From the NCBI GenBank assembly GCA_021325385.1, contig JAJPHH010000122.1, forward strand, positions 1-64,000: a stretch of DNA of 64,000 bases, in the 5' to 3' direction. Within the stretch, counting starts at the first letter, position 1. Each line of letters begins with the position of its first letter. This document shows, piece by piece, positions 36,834-45,135 of the stretch. The position numbers and the translations under genes are program-made. The notes under the pieces were generated by a model. That model had not been told where the DNA came from, did not search any database, and worked only from the letters and a program-made list of their open reading frames with translations. Origin of the DNA: Alphaproteobacteria bacterium (GTDB lineage Bacteria > Pseudomonadota > Alphaproteobacteria > Rhizobiales > Beijerinckiaceae).

Positions 36834-38117
36834 ATGACCGCACTCGTCCATCAACAGACCGTCTCGCGCGCCGTGCCGGTCCAGCAGATCGTCTCGCCGC
36901 GCGGGGTCAAGGCTTGGCTGGTCGAAGACTACGCCGTGCCGCTGGTCTCGATCGAATTCGCCTTCAAGGGCGGCGCGGCGCAGGACCCGGCCGGCAAGCC
37001 GGGCGCGGCGACGCTGCTCGGCGGCCTGCTTGATGAAGGCGCCGGGCCGCTCGATTCCCAAGCTTTTCACCGCGCCCTCGACGAGCAGGCGGTCGAGATT
37101 TCGTTCAGTTGCGACCGCGATCATATCAGCGGTCGGATGCGGAGCTTGATCCGCAATCTCGACCGCGCCGCGGAACTGCTGCGCCTGGCCGTCAATGAGC
37201 CGCGCTTCGACGAAGAGCCGTTCTTGCGCGTCCGCGAGCATTTCAACGCGACTTTACGGCGCGAGGCCAAAGACCCCGCTTCGCTTGCCTGGCGGACCTG
37301 GCGCGCCCGCGCCTTTCCGCGCCATCCCTACGGATTGCCCGCGCGCGGCACGTTGGAGAGCCTCGCCGCGATCGAGCGCGCCGACATCGTCGCGCTCGCC
37401 AAGCGGCTGATCACCCGCGGCGCCTTGCACATCGCCATTGTCGGGGCGATCGATTCTCAGCGCGCCGTCAAACTTCTCGACCAGGTCTTCGCCGATCTAG
37501 CGCCGGAAAGCGCGCTGACGCCGATCGCCGACATCGAGGTGAGCGGCCTTGGCGGCGTCGAGGTGGTCGATCTGGACGTGCCGCAATCGACGATCCGCTA
37601 TGGCCGGCCGGGGATCCGGCGGCACGATCCCGACCGCATGACCGCGGTGGTCTTGACGCATATTCTCGGCGGCGGCACCGGGCTCTCGTCGCGCCTGTTC
37701 CGCGAAGTGCGCGAGAAGCGCGGCCTCGCCTATTCGGTCGACGCCTCGCTCGCGTCGCACGATCATACGGCGTTCGTGCATGGCGGCACTTCGACCAAGA
37801 ATGAGCGCGCCAAGGAATCGCTCGACGTGATCAGGCATGAAATTCTCGATCTCGCCGAAAAGGGTCCGAACGAGGACGAGCTCGACAAAGGCAAGAAATA
37901 TCTCGTCGGCTCCTACGCGCTGCGCTTCGACACGTCGGCCAAGATCGCCGGCCAGTTGGTTCACATCCAAATGGACGGCTATGGCCCGGAATGGCTCGTC
38001 GAGCGCAACCGCCAGATCGAGGCGGTGACGCCGGCCGAAGCCAAACGCGTCGCCCGCCGCCTGTTCGGCGACGGAGCGCTGAGCATCGTGGCGGTGGGCC
38101 GGCCTGCGGGGCTCTAG
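36834..38117 (+). CDS. M16 family peptidase homologue, catalytically inactive subunit
   Basis: A 427-residue M16 protein. In place of HxxEH it has TLLGGLLDEGA, so it cannot bind zinc in the usual way. It keeps the glycine-rich loop HILGGGTGLSSRLFREVREKRGLAYSV near the C-terminus. It lies 77 bases after the active gene. By analogy with processing peptidase pairs it would supply substrate binding in a heterodimer. ATG 36834 fits the family; a longer frame from 36636 overlaps the previous gene. Confidence 0.92.
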   Translation: MTALVHQQTVSRAVPVQQIVSPRGVKAWLVEDYAVPLVSIEFAFKGGAAQDPAGKPGAATLLGGLLDEGAGPLDSQAFHRALDEQAVEISFSCDRDHISGRMRSLIRNLDRAAELLRLAVNEPRFDEEPFLRVREHFNATLRREAKDPASLAWRTWRARAFPRHPYGLPARGTLESLAAIERADIVALAKRLITRGALHIAIVGAIDSQRAVKLLDQVFADLAPESALTPIADIEVSGLGGVEVVDLDVPQSTIRYGRPGIRRHDPDRMTAVVLTHILGGGTGLSSRLFREVREKRGLAYSVDASLASHDHTAFVHGGTSTKNERAKESLDVIRHEILDLAEKGPNEDELDKGKKYLVGSYALRFDTSAKIAGQLVHIQMDGYGPEWLVERNRQIEAVTPAEAKRVARRLFGDGALSIVAVGRPAGL

Positions 38118-38147
38118 TCTAGACGGCGCTTGGCGACCTCCGCTATT

Positions 38148-38167
38148 ATGACCAACTAAATGGTCAT
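38148..38167. promoter_or_regulatory. Palindromic operator over the start of the toxin-antitoxin operon
   Basis: ATGACCA (38148-38154), spacer ACTAAA, then TGGTCAT (38161-38167): a perfect 7-bp dyad. A TATTAT -10-like hexamer at 38144-38149 overlaps its left edge, placing the transcription start within the palindrome and next to the antitoxin ATG. This is a typical arrangement for antitoxin autorepression. Confidence 0.7.
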
Positions 38168-38417
38168 GAACAAAATGAATAGCGTCAGCATCGCCGAGGC
38201 GAAGGCCCGGCTGAGCGAGCTTGTCGACCGCGTCGCTTCCGGCCAGACCATCGCAATTACGCGCCGTGGAAAGGCGGTCGCGCGGCTGGCGCCGACGCCC
38301 GCGCCGCGCAAGCCAATCGACGTCGCCGCGCTTCGCGCCCTGACCGAAGCCATGCCGAAGTCGAGTCAGGGCGCCGGCAAGTTCATGCGCGCCTTGCGCG
38401 AGAGCGGGCGTTTTTGA
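38166..38417 (+). CDS. Phd/YefM-type antitoxin (VapB role)
   Basis: An 83-residue antitoxin. NSVSIAEAKARLSELVDRVASGQTIAITRRGKAVARL is the DNA-binding Phd/YefM fold (quoted in parts: SIAEAKARLSEL and ITRRGKAVARL). The C-terminal half is basic and would neutralise the toxin. Start is uncertain: ATG 38160, 38166 or 38175, none with a ribosome site. This and the -10 position suggest a leaderless or near-leaderless mRNA. Its TGA overlaps the toxin TTG start. Confidence 0.85.
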   Translation: MNKMNSVSIAEAKARLSELVDRVASGQTIAITRRGKAVARLAPTPAPRKPIDVAALRALTEAMPKSSQGAGKFMRALRESGRF

Positions 38418-38839
38418 CGCTTTATCTCGACACATCGTTGCTGATCGCGGCGCTCACCAACGAGCCTGAGACCGCCCGGATGCAAGAATGGCTTGGCGTT
38501 CAGCAGTCAGGCGACCTGGCCATCAGCGCATGGGTGACGACGGAATTTTCCGCCGCGCTTTCGATGAAGCTCCGCTCTCACGTCATCAAAGCGGCGCAAC
38601 GCGCCGCTGCGCTCGCGGCTTTCACCCAGTTGACGGCGGAATCCTTCAATATGCTCGCTGTCACCGAGGTCCAGTTTCGAACCGCAGCCCACTACGCCGA
38701 TCGATCCGATCTTGGCCTGCGCGCCGGCGACGCGTTGCATCTCGCCATCGCCGCCGATAACGGCGCCACGATCGTTACCCTCGATCATCGGCTCGCCGAA
38801 GCGGCCGGCGAACTCGCCGTTCCAGCGCAATTGCTCTAG
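38414..38839 (+). CDS. PIN-domain ribonuclease toxin (VapC family)
   Basis: A 141-residue PIN-domain protein. Acidic residues for the magnesium site appear in YLDTSLLIAAL (Asp6), TTEFSAAL (Glu), LRAGDALHLAIA (Asp) and VTLDHRL (Asp). VapC toxins cleave RNA, often tRNA or rRNA loops. The start is TTG 38414, overlapping the antitoxin stop by four bases, so expression depends on antitoxin translation. Confidence 0.88.
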   Translation: MTLYLDTSLLIAALTNEPETARMQEWLGVQQSGDLAISAWVTTEFSAALSMKLRSHVIKAAQRAAALAAFTQLTAESFNMLAVTEVQFRTAAHYADRSDLGLRAGDALHLAIAADNGATIVTLDHRLAEAAGELAVPAQLL

Positions 38840-38918
38840 ATTTGCCGAATCGCGAGTCGGCCTGCGCGCCGCCGTGGCCCCCGATGTGCTCTTGCTGAAT
38901 TCCGCAGAACCCCGCTCC

Positions 38919-40712
38919 ATGGCCATTCGCCGCCTCGACCCCCTGCTGATCGACCGCATTGCGGCCGGCGAGGTGATCGAGCGGCCGGCGGCGGCGGTCA
39001 AAGAACTGGTCGAGAACGCGCTCGACGCCAGGGCCCAGCGCATCGACGTGGCCATCGAGGCGGGCGGCCGCGCGCTGATCCGCGTCATCGACGATGGTTG
39101 CGGCATGGGCGTGGCCGATCTCGCGCTCTGCGTCGAACGCCACGCGACCTCGAAAATACCCGACGGCGATCTGACCGCGATCGCGACGCTCGGCTTCCGC
39201 GGCGAAGCCTTGCCCTCTATCGCGTCCGTCTCGCGGCTCGAAATCCGCAGCCGCGCGCGCGGGGCGGGCGACGCCTTTCTGATCCGGGTCGAGGACGGGA
39301 TCAAAGGCGAGGCCCAACCCTGCAGCCAGCCGGAAGGGACGCGGATCGAAGCGCGCGACCTCTTCGCCGCGACGCCGGCGCGGCTGAAATTCCTGAAAAG
39401 CGAGCGGGCCGAATCGCAGGCCGCAGGCGACGTCGTGCGTCGTCTCGCCCTCGCCAATCCGAATGTGCGCTTCTCCTTCGCCAGCGAGGCAAGCGCCGGC
39501 TTCGACTGGCCGGCCTGCGGCGACGGCGAAGCGGGCCGCGCGGCGCGGGCGCGCCAAGCGCTTGGCGCGGAGTTCGCCGACAACGCGCTCGCCGTTCACG
39601 CCGAGCGCGAGCGCGTCAAGCTTTCCGGCTTCGCCGGCCTGCCGACCTACCATCGCGCCAATGCGCTGGCCCAGTATTTCTTCGTCAATGGCCGCGCCGT
39701 GCGCGACAAACTTCTCGCCGGCGCGCTGCGCGCCGCCTACGCCGACTATCTGCCCCGCGAGCGCCATCCGGTCGTCGTTCTATTCATCGAATGCGACCCG
39801 CGCGAGGTCGACGTCAACGTTCACCCGGCGAAAGCCGAGGTGCGCTTTCGCGATCCCGGCCTGGTCCGCGGCCTGATCGTCAGCGCCCTCAAGGCGGCGC
39901 TCGAAGCGGCGTTGCATCGCGCCGCGACGACCGGCGGCGACGGCGCGATTGCGGCCTTGCGCGCGCCGAACGGCTTTTCCGCGCCGAGGCCGATGCTGAA
40001 CGGCTGGGATTGGCGCGCTTCGCCCGCCGCGCCGCCGCCCGGCTTCGCCGAGCCAGCGCAACAGGCTTTTGTGGAATTCCTTCCCGCCGCAGACGCGCGG
40101 CCAGCCGCCTTCGAGGCGAACGGGGACGTCTCCGCGCCGCTCGGCGCGGCGCGAGCGCAGGTGCATGATTCCTACGTGATCGCCCAGACCGCGGACGGCG
40201 TCGTCATCGTCGATCAGCACGCGGCGCACGAGCGGATCGTCTATGAGCGATTGAAGCGCCAGCGCGCCGAAAGCGGCATCGAGCGGCAAATCTTGTTGAC
40301 GCCGCTCGTCGTCGATCTCGATCCCGACGCCGCCGCGCTCGTCGCCGAGCGCGGCGAATCCCTGCGTGAACTCGGCCTGGTCGTCGAAGGCTTCGGTCCC
40401 GGCGCCATTCTGGTGCGCGAAGCGCCGGCCCTGCTCGACGGCGCCGATCTCGCAGCGTTGATCAGGGACCTCGCCGACGAACTCGCCGCCGAAGACGGCG
40501 CCTTGTCGCTGGAGCGCCGCCTCGATCGTCGTCTCGCAACCCTCGCCTGCCACCATTCGGTGCGCGCCGGCCGTCGCTTGCGGCCCGAGGAGATGAACGC
40601 GCTATTGCGCGAGATGGAGCGCACGCCCGGCGCCGGCCAGTGCAATCACGGCCGGCCGACCTATGTCGAGCTGAAACTTGCCGATATCGAGCGGCTGTTC
40701 GGCCGAAGGTAG
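38919..40712 (+). CDS. mutL: DNA mismatch repair protein MutL
   Basis: A 597-residue mismatch-repair ATPase. The N-terminal GHKL domain has motifs ELVENALDA, DDGCGMG, ATSKI and GFRGEALPSIASVS. The C-terminal dimer domain carries the endonuclease motif DQHA-x2-E-x4-E starting at residue 432, plus ACHHSVRAG and GQCNHGRPT metal-site segments. It therefore should nick DNA, as in organisms without MutH. ATG 38919 is chosen; the open frame upstream overlaps the toxin gene. Confidence 0.96.
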   Translation: MAIRRLDPLLIDRIAAGEVIERPAAAVKELVENALDARAQRIDVAIEAGGRALIRVIDDGCGMGVADLALCVERHATSKIPDGDLTAIATLGFRGEALPSIASVSRLEIRSRARGAGDAFLIRVEDGIKGEAQPCSQPEGTRIEARDLFAATPARLKFLKSERAESQAAGDVVRRLALANPNVRFSFASEASAGFDWPACGDGEAGRAARARQALGAEFADNALAVHAERERVKLSGFAGLPTYHRANALAQYFFVNGRAVRDKLLAGALRAAYADYLPRERHPVVVLFIECDPREVDVNVHPAKAEVRFRDPGLVRGLIVSALKAALEAALHRAATTGGDGAIAALRAPNGFSAPRPMLNGWDWRASPAAPPPGFAEPAQQAFVEFLPAADARPAAFEANGDVSAPLGAARAQVHDSYVIAQTADGVVIVDQHAAHERIVYERLKRQRAESGIERQILLTPLVVDLDPDAAALVAERGESLRELGLVVEGFGPGAILVREAPALLDGADLAALIRDLADELAAEDGALSLERRLDRRLATLACHHSVRAGRRLRPEEMNALLREMERTPGAGQCNHGRPTYVELKLADIERLFGRR

Positions 40713-40752
40713 GACGCGCCAACGGCGCTTCCAGCACGGGGCCCATCAGATT

Positions 40753-40763
40753 GTTATGTATAC
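40753..40763. promoter_or_regulatory. Upstream copy of GTTATGTATAC, candidate VanR operator
   Basis: GTTATGTATAC with the palindromic core GTATAC at 40758-40763. An identical 11-mer occurs 73 bases downstream at 40826-40836. GTATAC-centred sites are typical of FCD-type GntR regulators, and one is encoded within this operon. Confidence 0.6.
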
Positions 40764-40809
40764 TGAAAACGTGCCCAGCGTGGCAATAGGGCCAATTTCG
40801 CGCTTGAAA

Positions 40810-40837
40810 TTGACATCTTTCACCCGTTATGTATACA
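40810..40837 (+). promoter_or_regulatory. Predicted vanA promoter
   Basis: TTGACA (40810-40815), a 16-base spacer, then TATACA (40832-40837). The -10 lies within the second GTTATGTATAC site, so bound repressor would block polymerase. The start would fall about 25 bases before the vanA ATG. Confidence 0.6.
40826..40836. promoter_or_regulatory. Downstream copy of GTTATGTATAC, candidate VanR operator over the -10
   Basis: An exact repeat of the 11-mer at 40753-40763, offset by 73 bases, close to seven helical turns. It overlaps the predicted -10 element. The spacing would place two repressor dimers on the same face of the DNA and permit looping. Confidence 0.65.
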
Positions 40838-40868
40838 GGAGGAATACAGATCATTACGGGAGGCCCTG

Positions 40869-41954
40869 ATGCGCGACGCGCCGACCGACTCCTTTCAAAT
40901 TTCCGCCGAGCGAACTTTCCCGCTCAACGCCTGGTACGCGGCGGCCTGGGACCACGAAGTCAAGCGCGAGCTGCTGCCGCGCACGGTCTGCGAACGGAAT
41001 GTCGTCCTCTACCGCAAGCAGGACGGCGCGCCGGTCGCGCTCGACGACGCCTGCTGGCATCGTCTGACGCCGCTCTCGCTCGGCAAGATCAGGGGCGACG
41101 AGGTCGTCTGCGGGTATCACGGCCTCGTCTTCAACGCGCTGGGCCGCTGCACGCATATGCCGTCGCAACGGACCGTCAATCCTTCCGCCTGCGTGCGCTC
41201 GTACCCCGTCGTCGAGAAGCATCGCTTCGTCTGGCTGTGGCCCGGCGATCCGGCGCTCGCCGATCCTGCCAAGATTCCGGACTTGCATTGGAACGCCGAC
41301 CCGGGCTGGGCCGGCGACGGCAAACTGATGCGGATCAAGTGCGATTACCGCTTCGTGCTCGACAATCTCATGGACCTGACGCACGAGACCTTCGTGCACG
41401 CCTCCTCGATCGGCAACGAAGCCGTGGCGGAGGCGCCTTTCGAGACGACGTACGGCGACGGCTGGGCGCGGGTGACCCGCTGGATGAAGGCGATCGAACC
41501 GCCGCCGTTCTGGCGCGCGCAGCTCGGCAAGCCCGGTCTCGTAGACCGTTGGCAAATCATCAATTTCGAAGCGCCGGCGACGATCGCCATCGATGTCGGC
41601 GTCGCGCCGGCCGGGACAGGCGCGCCCCAAGGCGACCGCAGCCAGGGCGTCAACGGCTTCGTGCTCAACACGGTGACGCCGGAGACGAAGAGCTCCTGCC
41701 ATTATTTTTGGGCCTTCGCCCGCAATTATCGGCTCGACGAGCAGCGCCTGACGCATGAGTTGCGGGAAGGCGTCGCACGCATTTTCAGCGAGGACCATCA
41801 CGTGCTCGAGGCGCAGCAGCGCGCCGTCGAGGCCAATCCGGGCCGGGTCTTCTACAATCTCAATATCGATTCCGGCGCGATGTGGGCGCGGCGGCTGATC
41901 GATCGGCTGATCGCGGCCGAGACGCGCGGCGCGCCCGCGCAAGCGGCCGAGTGA
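40869..41954 (+). CDS. vanA: Vanillate O-demethylase oxygenase subunit
   Basis: A 361-residue Rieske non-haem iron oxygenase that demethylates vanillate to protocatechuate and formaldehyde. The Rieske cluster ligands are Cys62, His64, Cys81 and His84 (CWH...CGYH). The mononuclear iron site lies in LDNLMDLTHETFVH. GGGAGG at 40858-40863 precedes the ATG. Electrons come from VanB, two genes downstream. An aromatic methyl-ether substrate other than vanillate is possible. Confidence 0.92.
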   Translation: MRDAPTDSFQISAERTFPLNAWYAAAWDHEVKRELLPRTVCERNVVLYRKQDGAPVALDDACWHRLTPLSLGKIRGDEVVCGYHGLVFNALGRCTHMPSQRTVNPSACVRSYPVVEKHRFVWLWPGDPALADPAKIPDLHWNADPGWAGDGKLMRIKCDYRFVLDNLMDLTHETFVHASSIGNEAVAEAPFETTYGDGWARVTRWMKAIEPPPFWRAQLGKPGLVDRWQIINFEAPATIAIDVGVAPAGTGAPQGDRSQGVNGFVLNTVTPETKSSCHYFWAFARNYRLDEQRLTHELREGVARIFSEDHHVLEAQQRAVEANPGRVFYNLNIDSGAMWARRLIDRLIAAETRGAPAQAAE

Positions 41955-41960
41955 AGGGAC

Positions 41961-42716
41961 ATGGCTGAAGGCGAATTCGAGCGCTCCGTCTCGCAGACGA
42001 TGAAGGCTCAGCTCGCATTGCGCGAGCTGATCCTGTCCGGCGCATTGCGGCAAGGCGAGCGCTTGTCCGAACTCGCCGTCGTCGAACGGCTCGGCGTATC
42101 GCGCACGCCGGTGCGCATGGCGCTGGTGCGGCTGGAAGAGGAGGGCTTGCTCGAAGCGATCCCGTCCGGCGGCTTCGCGGTCAAAGCCTTTTCCGAAAGC
42201 GACATCGACGACGCGATCGAAATCCGCGGCGCCTTGGAAGGCCTGGCCGCCCGTTTCGCCGCCGAACGCGGCGTTGCGCGCGGACGGCTCGCCGAGTTGA
42301 AGGATTGCCTCGCGGAAATCGACGCGCTCAAGGGCCTGAGCGACGGCAGCGAGGAGAGCTTCTCCGACTATGTGCGACTCAACGCGCGCTTCCACGCGTT
42401 GCTGCACGCGCTCGCCGACAGCCCGGCCTTGATGCGGCAGATCGAGCGCGCCTGCGCCTTGCCGTTCGCCTCGCCGTCGGGCTTCGTCCAGGCGCAGGCG
42501 CGGCTGCCGCAATCGCGCTTTATTCTTGTTCTCGCGCAGGACCAGCATCGTTGCCTGGTCGAGGCGATCGAAAACCGCGAAGGCGAGCGCGCCGACGCCT
42601 TGGCGCGCGAACATGCGCGCCTCGCCCGGCGCAATCTGCGTCTCGCTTTTCGCGATCCGTCGGCGCTCGATCTCGTCGCCGGGGCCGCGCTGATCAAGCG
42701 GCCCGGGCGTCATTAG
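41961..42716 (+). CDS. vanR: GntR family (FCD) regulator, VanR-like
   Basis: A 251-residue repressor. The N-terminal winged helix-turn-helix has LRELILSGALRQGERLSELAVVERLGVSRTPVR-type sequence (about 18-60). The FCD ligand domain follows with the metal-binding pattern around LNARFHALLHALA and HARLARRNL. It lies between vanA and vanB with short gaps, so it is co-transcribed and likely autoregulated through the two GTTATGTATAC sites. Vanillate is the inferred effector. Confidence 0.88.
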   Translation: MAEGEFERSVSQTMKAQLALRELILSGALRQGERLSELAVVERLGVSRTPVRMALVRLEEEGLLEAIPSGGFAVKAFSESDIDDAIEIRGALEGLAARFAAERGVARGRLAELKDCLAEIDALKGLSDGSEESFSDYVRLNARFHALLHALADSPALMRQIERACALPFASPSGFVQAQARLPQSRFILVLAQDQHRCLVEAIENREGERADALAREHARLARRNLRLAFRDPSALDLVAGAALIKRPGRH

Positions 42717-42731
42717 TGAGGAGTTGTCCGA

Positions 42732-43721
42732 ATGCGCTACGCCATTCACTGGACACCGGCCCGGCTGACGCGCATCGCGGATGTCGCCAGGGGCGTCCGC
42801 CTGTTCGAGATCGCGCCCGAGGGCGGCGCAATCTCGGCTGAGCCTGGCGCGCATCTCAACGTCGTCCTGATCGTCGATGGCGCCCCGCAGACGCGCTCAT
42901 ACTCGATCGTCGACGCCGACGCGGCGAACTACCGAATCGCCGTCAAGCTCTGCTCGGACGGCCGCGGCGGCTCGGCGGCGATGTTTCGCCTCGAACCGGG
43001 CGCTCGGCTGACCGTCTCGGAGCCGCATAACAATTTCATGCTCGAATTCGACCGCAGCGACTATCTGCTGCTCGCCGGGGGGATCGGCGTGACGCCGCTC
43101 GTCTCGATGGCGCGGGCGCTTAGGCGAGCCGGCAAGGCCTATCGTTTCATTCACGTCGCGCGCAGCCGGGCCGAGGCGGCCTTGACCGGCGAACTCGCCG
43201 CCGCCCATGCGACGAATTATCAGCCTTTCTACTCTCGCGAAGGCGCGCCGCTCGACCTCCGCGCCGAAATCGTCCGGCTCGCGGCCGACGGCCAGCTCTA
43301 TTTCTGCGGCCCGATGCGCATGCTGGAGGCGGGGCGGCGCGCGTGGCGCGAGACCGGCCGCGCCCTGTCCGATTTCCGATTCGAGACTTTCGCCAGCGGC
43401 GGGGGCTACCCGCCCGAGGCGTTCACGGTGAGAATCCCGCGTCTCGGCAAAGAAGTCAGAGTATCCGAACACGAGACGATGCTGGCGGCGCTCGCCAAGG
43501 CGGGCGTCGACATCATGTCCGATTGCGAGCGCGGCGAATGCGGCCTATGCGCCGTCGACGTGCTGGCCTGCGAGGGAACGCTCGATCATCGCGACGTTTT
43601 CTTCTCCGACGCCGAGCGCGCGCAGGGCGCCCGGCTTTGCGCCTGCGTGTCGCGTGCGGTCGGCGGCGCGGTGAGCATCGATACGGCGTTTCGCGCGAAG
43701 GCGGAGCGGCTGGGGCCGTAA
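42732..43721 (+). CDS. vanB: Vanillate O-demethylase reductase subunit
   Basis: A 329-residue flavin/iron-sulfur reductase passing electrons from NADH to VanA. The order is an FMN/FAD barrel (RSYSIVDA), NAD domain (GGIGVTPLVSMARAL; FCGPMRML), and a C-terminal plant-type [2Fe-2S] ferredoxin with Cys265, Cys270, Cys273 and Cys303. It closes the vanA-vanR-vanB operon, 15 bases after vanR. Confidence 0.93.
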   Translation: MRYAIHWTPARLTRIADVARGVRLFEIAPEGGAISAEPGAHLNVVLIVDGAPQTRSYSIVDADAANYRIAVKLCSDGRGGSAAMFRLEPGARLTVSEPHNNFMLEFDRSDYLLLAGGIGVTPLVSMARALRRAGKAYRFIHVARSRAEAALTGELAAAHATNYQPFYSREGAPLDLRAEIVRLAADGQLYFCGPMRMLEAGRRAWRETGRALSDFRFETFASGGGYPPEAFTVRIPRLGKEVRVSEHETMLAALAKAGVDIMSDCERGECGLCAVDVLACEGTLDHRDVFFSDAERAQGARLCACVSRAVGGAVSIDTAFRAKAERLGP

Positions 43722-43755
43722 CGGGCGTCGACCGGCGCAATCGAGCGACCTCATC

Positions 43756-44367
43756 TCAGAGATACTTCTCCAGCTCCTTGGCCGAGTCTTCCGGCTTGCG
43801 ATCGAGATTGAACGCCTCGACGAACCGCCCCTGCGCATCCATCAGATAGACGATCGCGCTGTGGTCCATCGTGTAATCGCCGCCGGCTTGCGGCGCTTTT
43901 CGGGCATAGACGCGATAAGCTTTTTCGACCTGATCGATCGCCGCGCGATCGCCGGTGAGGCCGATGATTCGGTGATCGAAATTGGAGACATAGTCCTTCA
44001 TCACCGCCGGCGTGTCGCGCTCCGGATCGATGGAGATGAACAGAGCCTTGACCGGCTTGCCCGGCATTTTCGATAGAACGTCGGAAATTTCGGCTAAGGT
44101 CGCCGGGCACACGTCCGGACAATGCGTATAGCCGAAAAAGACCAGGAACGGTTCGCCCTTCAGGTCTTGATCGGTGACGGTCTGGCCGTCGCCGGCCAGG
44201 AGCTTGAACGGGCCGCCGATCAACGACGAGCCGGAAGAGCCGGCGCGCACCGAACTCAGGACATAGGCGAGGCTCGCGGCGAGGACCAGGGCGGCGGCGA
44301 GGATCACGACCCAGACTCGCCGGCGGGCGACGGCGGAGAAGGAAGACGACGGCTCGGACGCGGTCAC
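43756..44367 (-). CDS. SCO1/SenC family copper chaperone
   Basis: A 203-residue membrane-anchored thioredoxin-fold protein, with one N-terminal helix (about 18-40) and a periplasmic domain. Copper ligands Cys83 and Cys87 (THCPDVCP) and His169 (DHS) are conserved. It assembles the CuA site of cytochrome c oxidase. Start is GTG 44367. No oxidase genes are adjacent; it is divergent from a MarR regulator. Confidence 0.93.
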   Translation of the reverse strand: MTASEPSSSFSAVARRRVWVVILAAALVLAASLAYVLSSVRAGSSGSSLIGGPFKLLAGDGQTVTDQDLKGEPFLVFFGYTHCPDVCPATLAEISDVLSKMPGKPVKALFISIDPERDTPAVMKDYVSNFDHRIIGLTGDRAAIDQVEKAYRVYARKAPQAGGDYTMDHSAIVYLMDAQGRFVEAFNLDRKPEDSAKELEKYL

Positions 44368-44523
44368 GCCAAGGGCTCCAAAGAATGGGCTCTATCGCCA
44401 ATATGGCGCGAAATTCGACCCGAAATAAGCCCCGGCGGCTGCGGTGTTTCGTCCAGCGACCTTTGCTCCACATCCGAATTGCGATAGAGCATAACTATAT
44501 TCGCGGCGGACGGAGCGCGAGAA

Positions 44524-45015
44524 TTGAAAGGCGAAGCGATTCTGGAGGAAGAGGCGGCTCCCCGCGCCGCGGACGGCCAGGAAATCGATCTTTCGAAACT
44601 GACCGACCTCGTCGGCTATCAATTGCGTCGCGCCCAGATCGCCGTGTTCGACGATTTTATCCGCTCCTTCGCGCCTTACGACATCCGGCCGACGCAATAT
44701 GGCGTGCTCACCGCCATCGAGAGCAATCCCGGCTCGTCGCAGGCCGCCATCGCGCAATCCCTCGGCATCAAGCGCTCGAATTTCGTGAAGCTGATCGACG
44801 AATTCGAGCGGCGGAAATTGGTCGTGCGCAAGCCGGTGGCCGGCGACCGCCGCGCCAACGCCCTGTTCCTGACCAAGGCCGGCCAGGCCGAACTCGCCGA
44901 GCTGCATCAGGTGCGCGCCGCCCATGAGGCGCGCATCGCCGCGCTGATCGGCGACGAGCGCGACCGGGGCGCGCTGCTGAAGCAGTTGCAGCGGCTGACG
45001 ACGATGAGGGGATAG
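44524..45015 (+). CDS. MarR family transcriptional regulator
   Basis: A 163-residue winged-helix regulator. The core includes YDIRPTQYGVLTAIESNPGSSQAAIAQSLGIKRSNFVKLIDEFERR-type sequence (about 58-102) and the wing DRRANALFLTKAG. Start TTG 44524 has GGAG upstream at suitable distance. The ligand is unknown. It is divergent from SCO1 and followed by a very small membrane ORF, either of which could be its target. Confidence 0.9.
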   Translation: MKGEAILEEEAAPRAADGQEIDLSKLTDLVGYQLRRAQIAVFDDFIRSFAPYDIRPTQYGVLTAIESNPGSSQAAIAQSLGIKRSNFVKLIDEFERRKLVVRKPVAGDRRANALFLTKAGQAELAELHQVRAAHEARIAALIGDERDRGALLKQLQRLTTMRG

Positions 45016-45027
45016 CGACGAACCGCT

Positions 45028-45126
45028 ATGCCGGCTAGCCTCAAAGATATGCTGAAATTCGCCGCATGGGCGGCGGCGTTCCTAGTGGCTCTGTCGGTGT
45101 TTACGCTCTGGGCGACAACGCGCTGA
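45028..45126 (+). CDS. Small predicted membrane protein, 32 residues
   Basis: An open frame reading MPASLKDMLK, then a hydrophobic stretch (AAWAAAFLVALSVFTLWA), then TTR and a stop. It has one confident transmembrane helix flanked by charged ends. It starts 12 bases after the MarR gene stop and may be co-transcribed. A ribosome site is weak; the internal ATG 45049 is an alternative. It converges on uxuA. No family is recognised, and coding status is likely but not certain. Confidence 0.5.
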   Translation: MPASLKDMLKFAAWAAAFLVALSVFTLWATTR

Positions 45127-45135
45127 TTTTTCTTC

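Noticed and set aside
40829-41758. Alternative gene starting before vanA
   Set aside because: It is an Arg-rich shadow in another frame; the Rieske protein frame is clearly the coding one.
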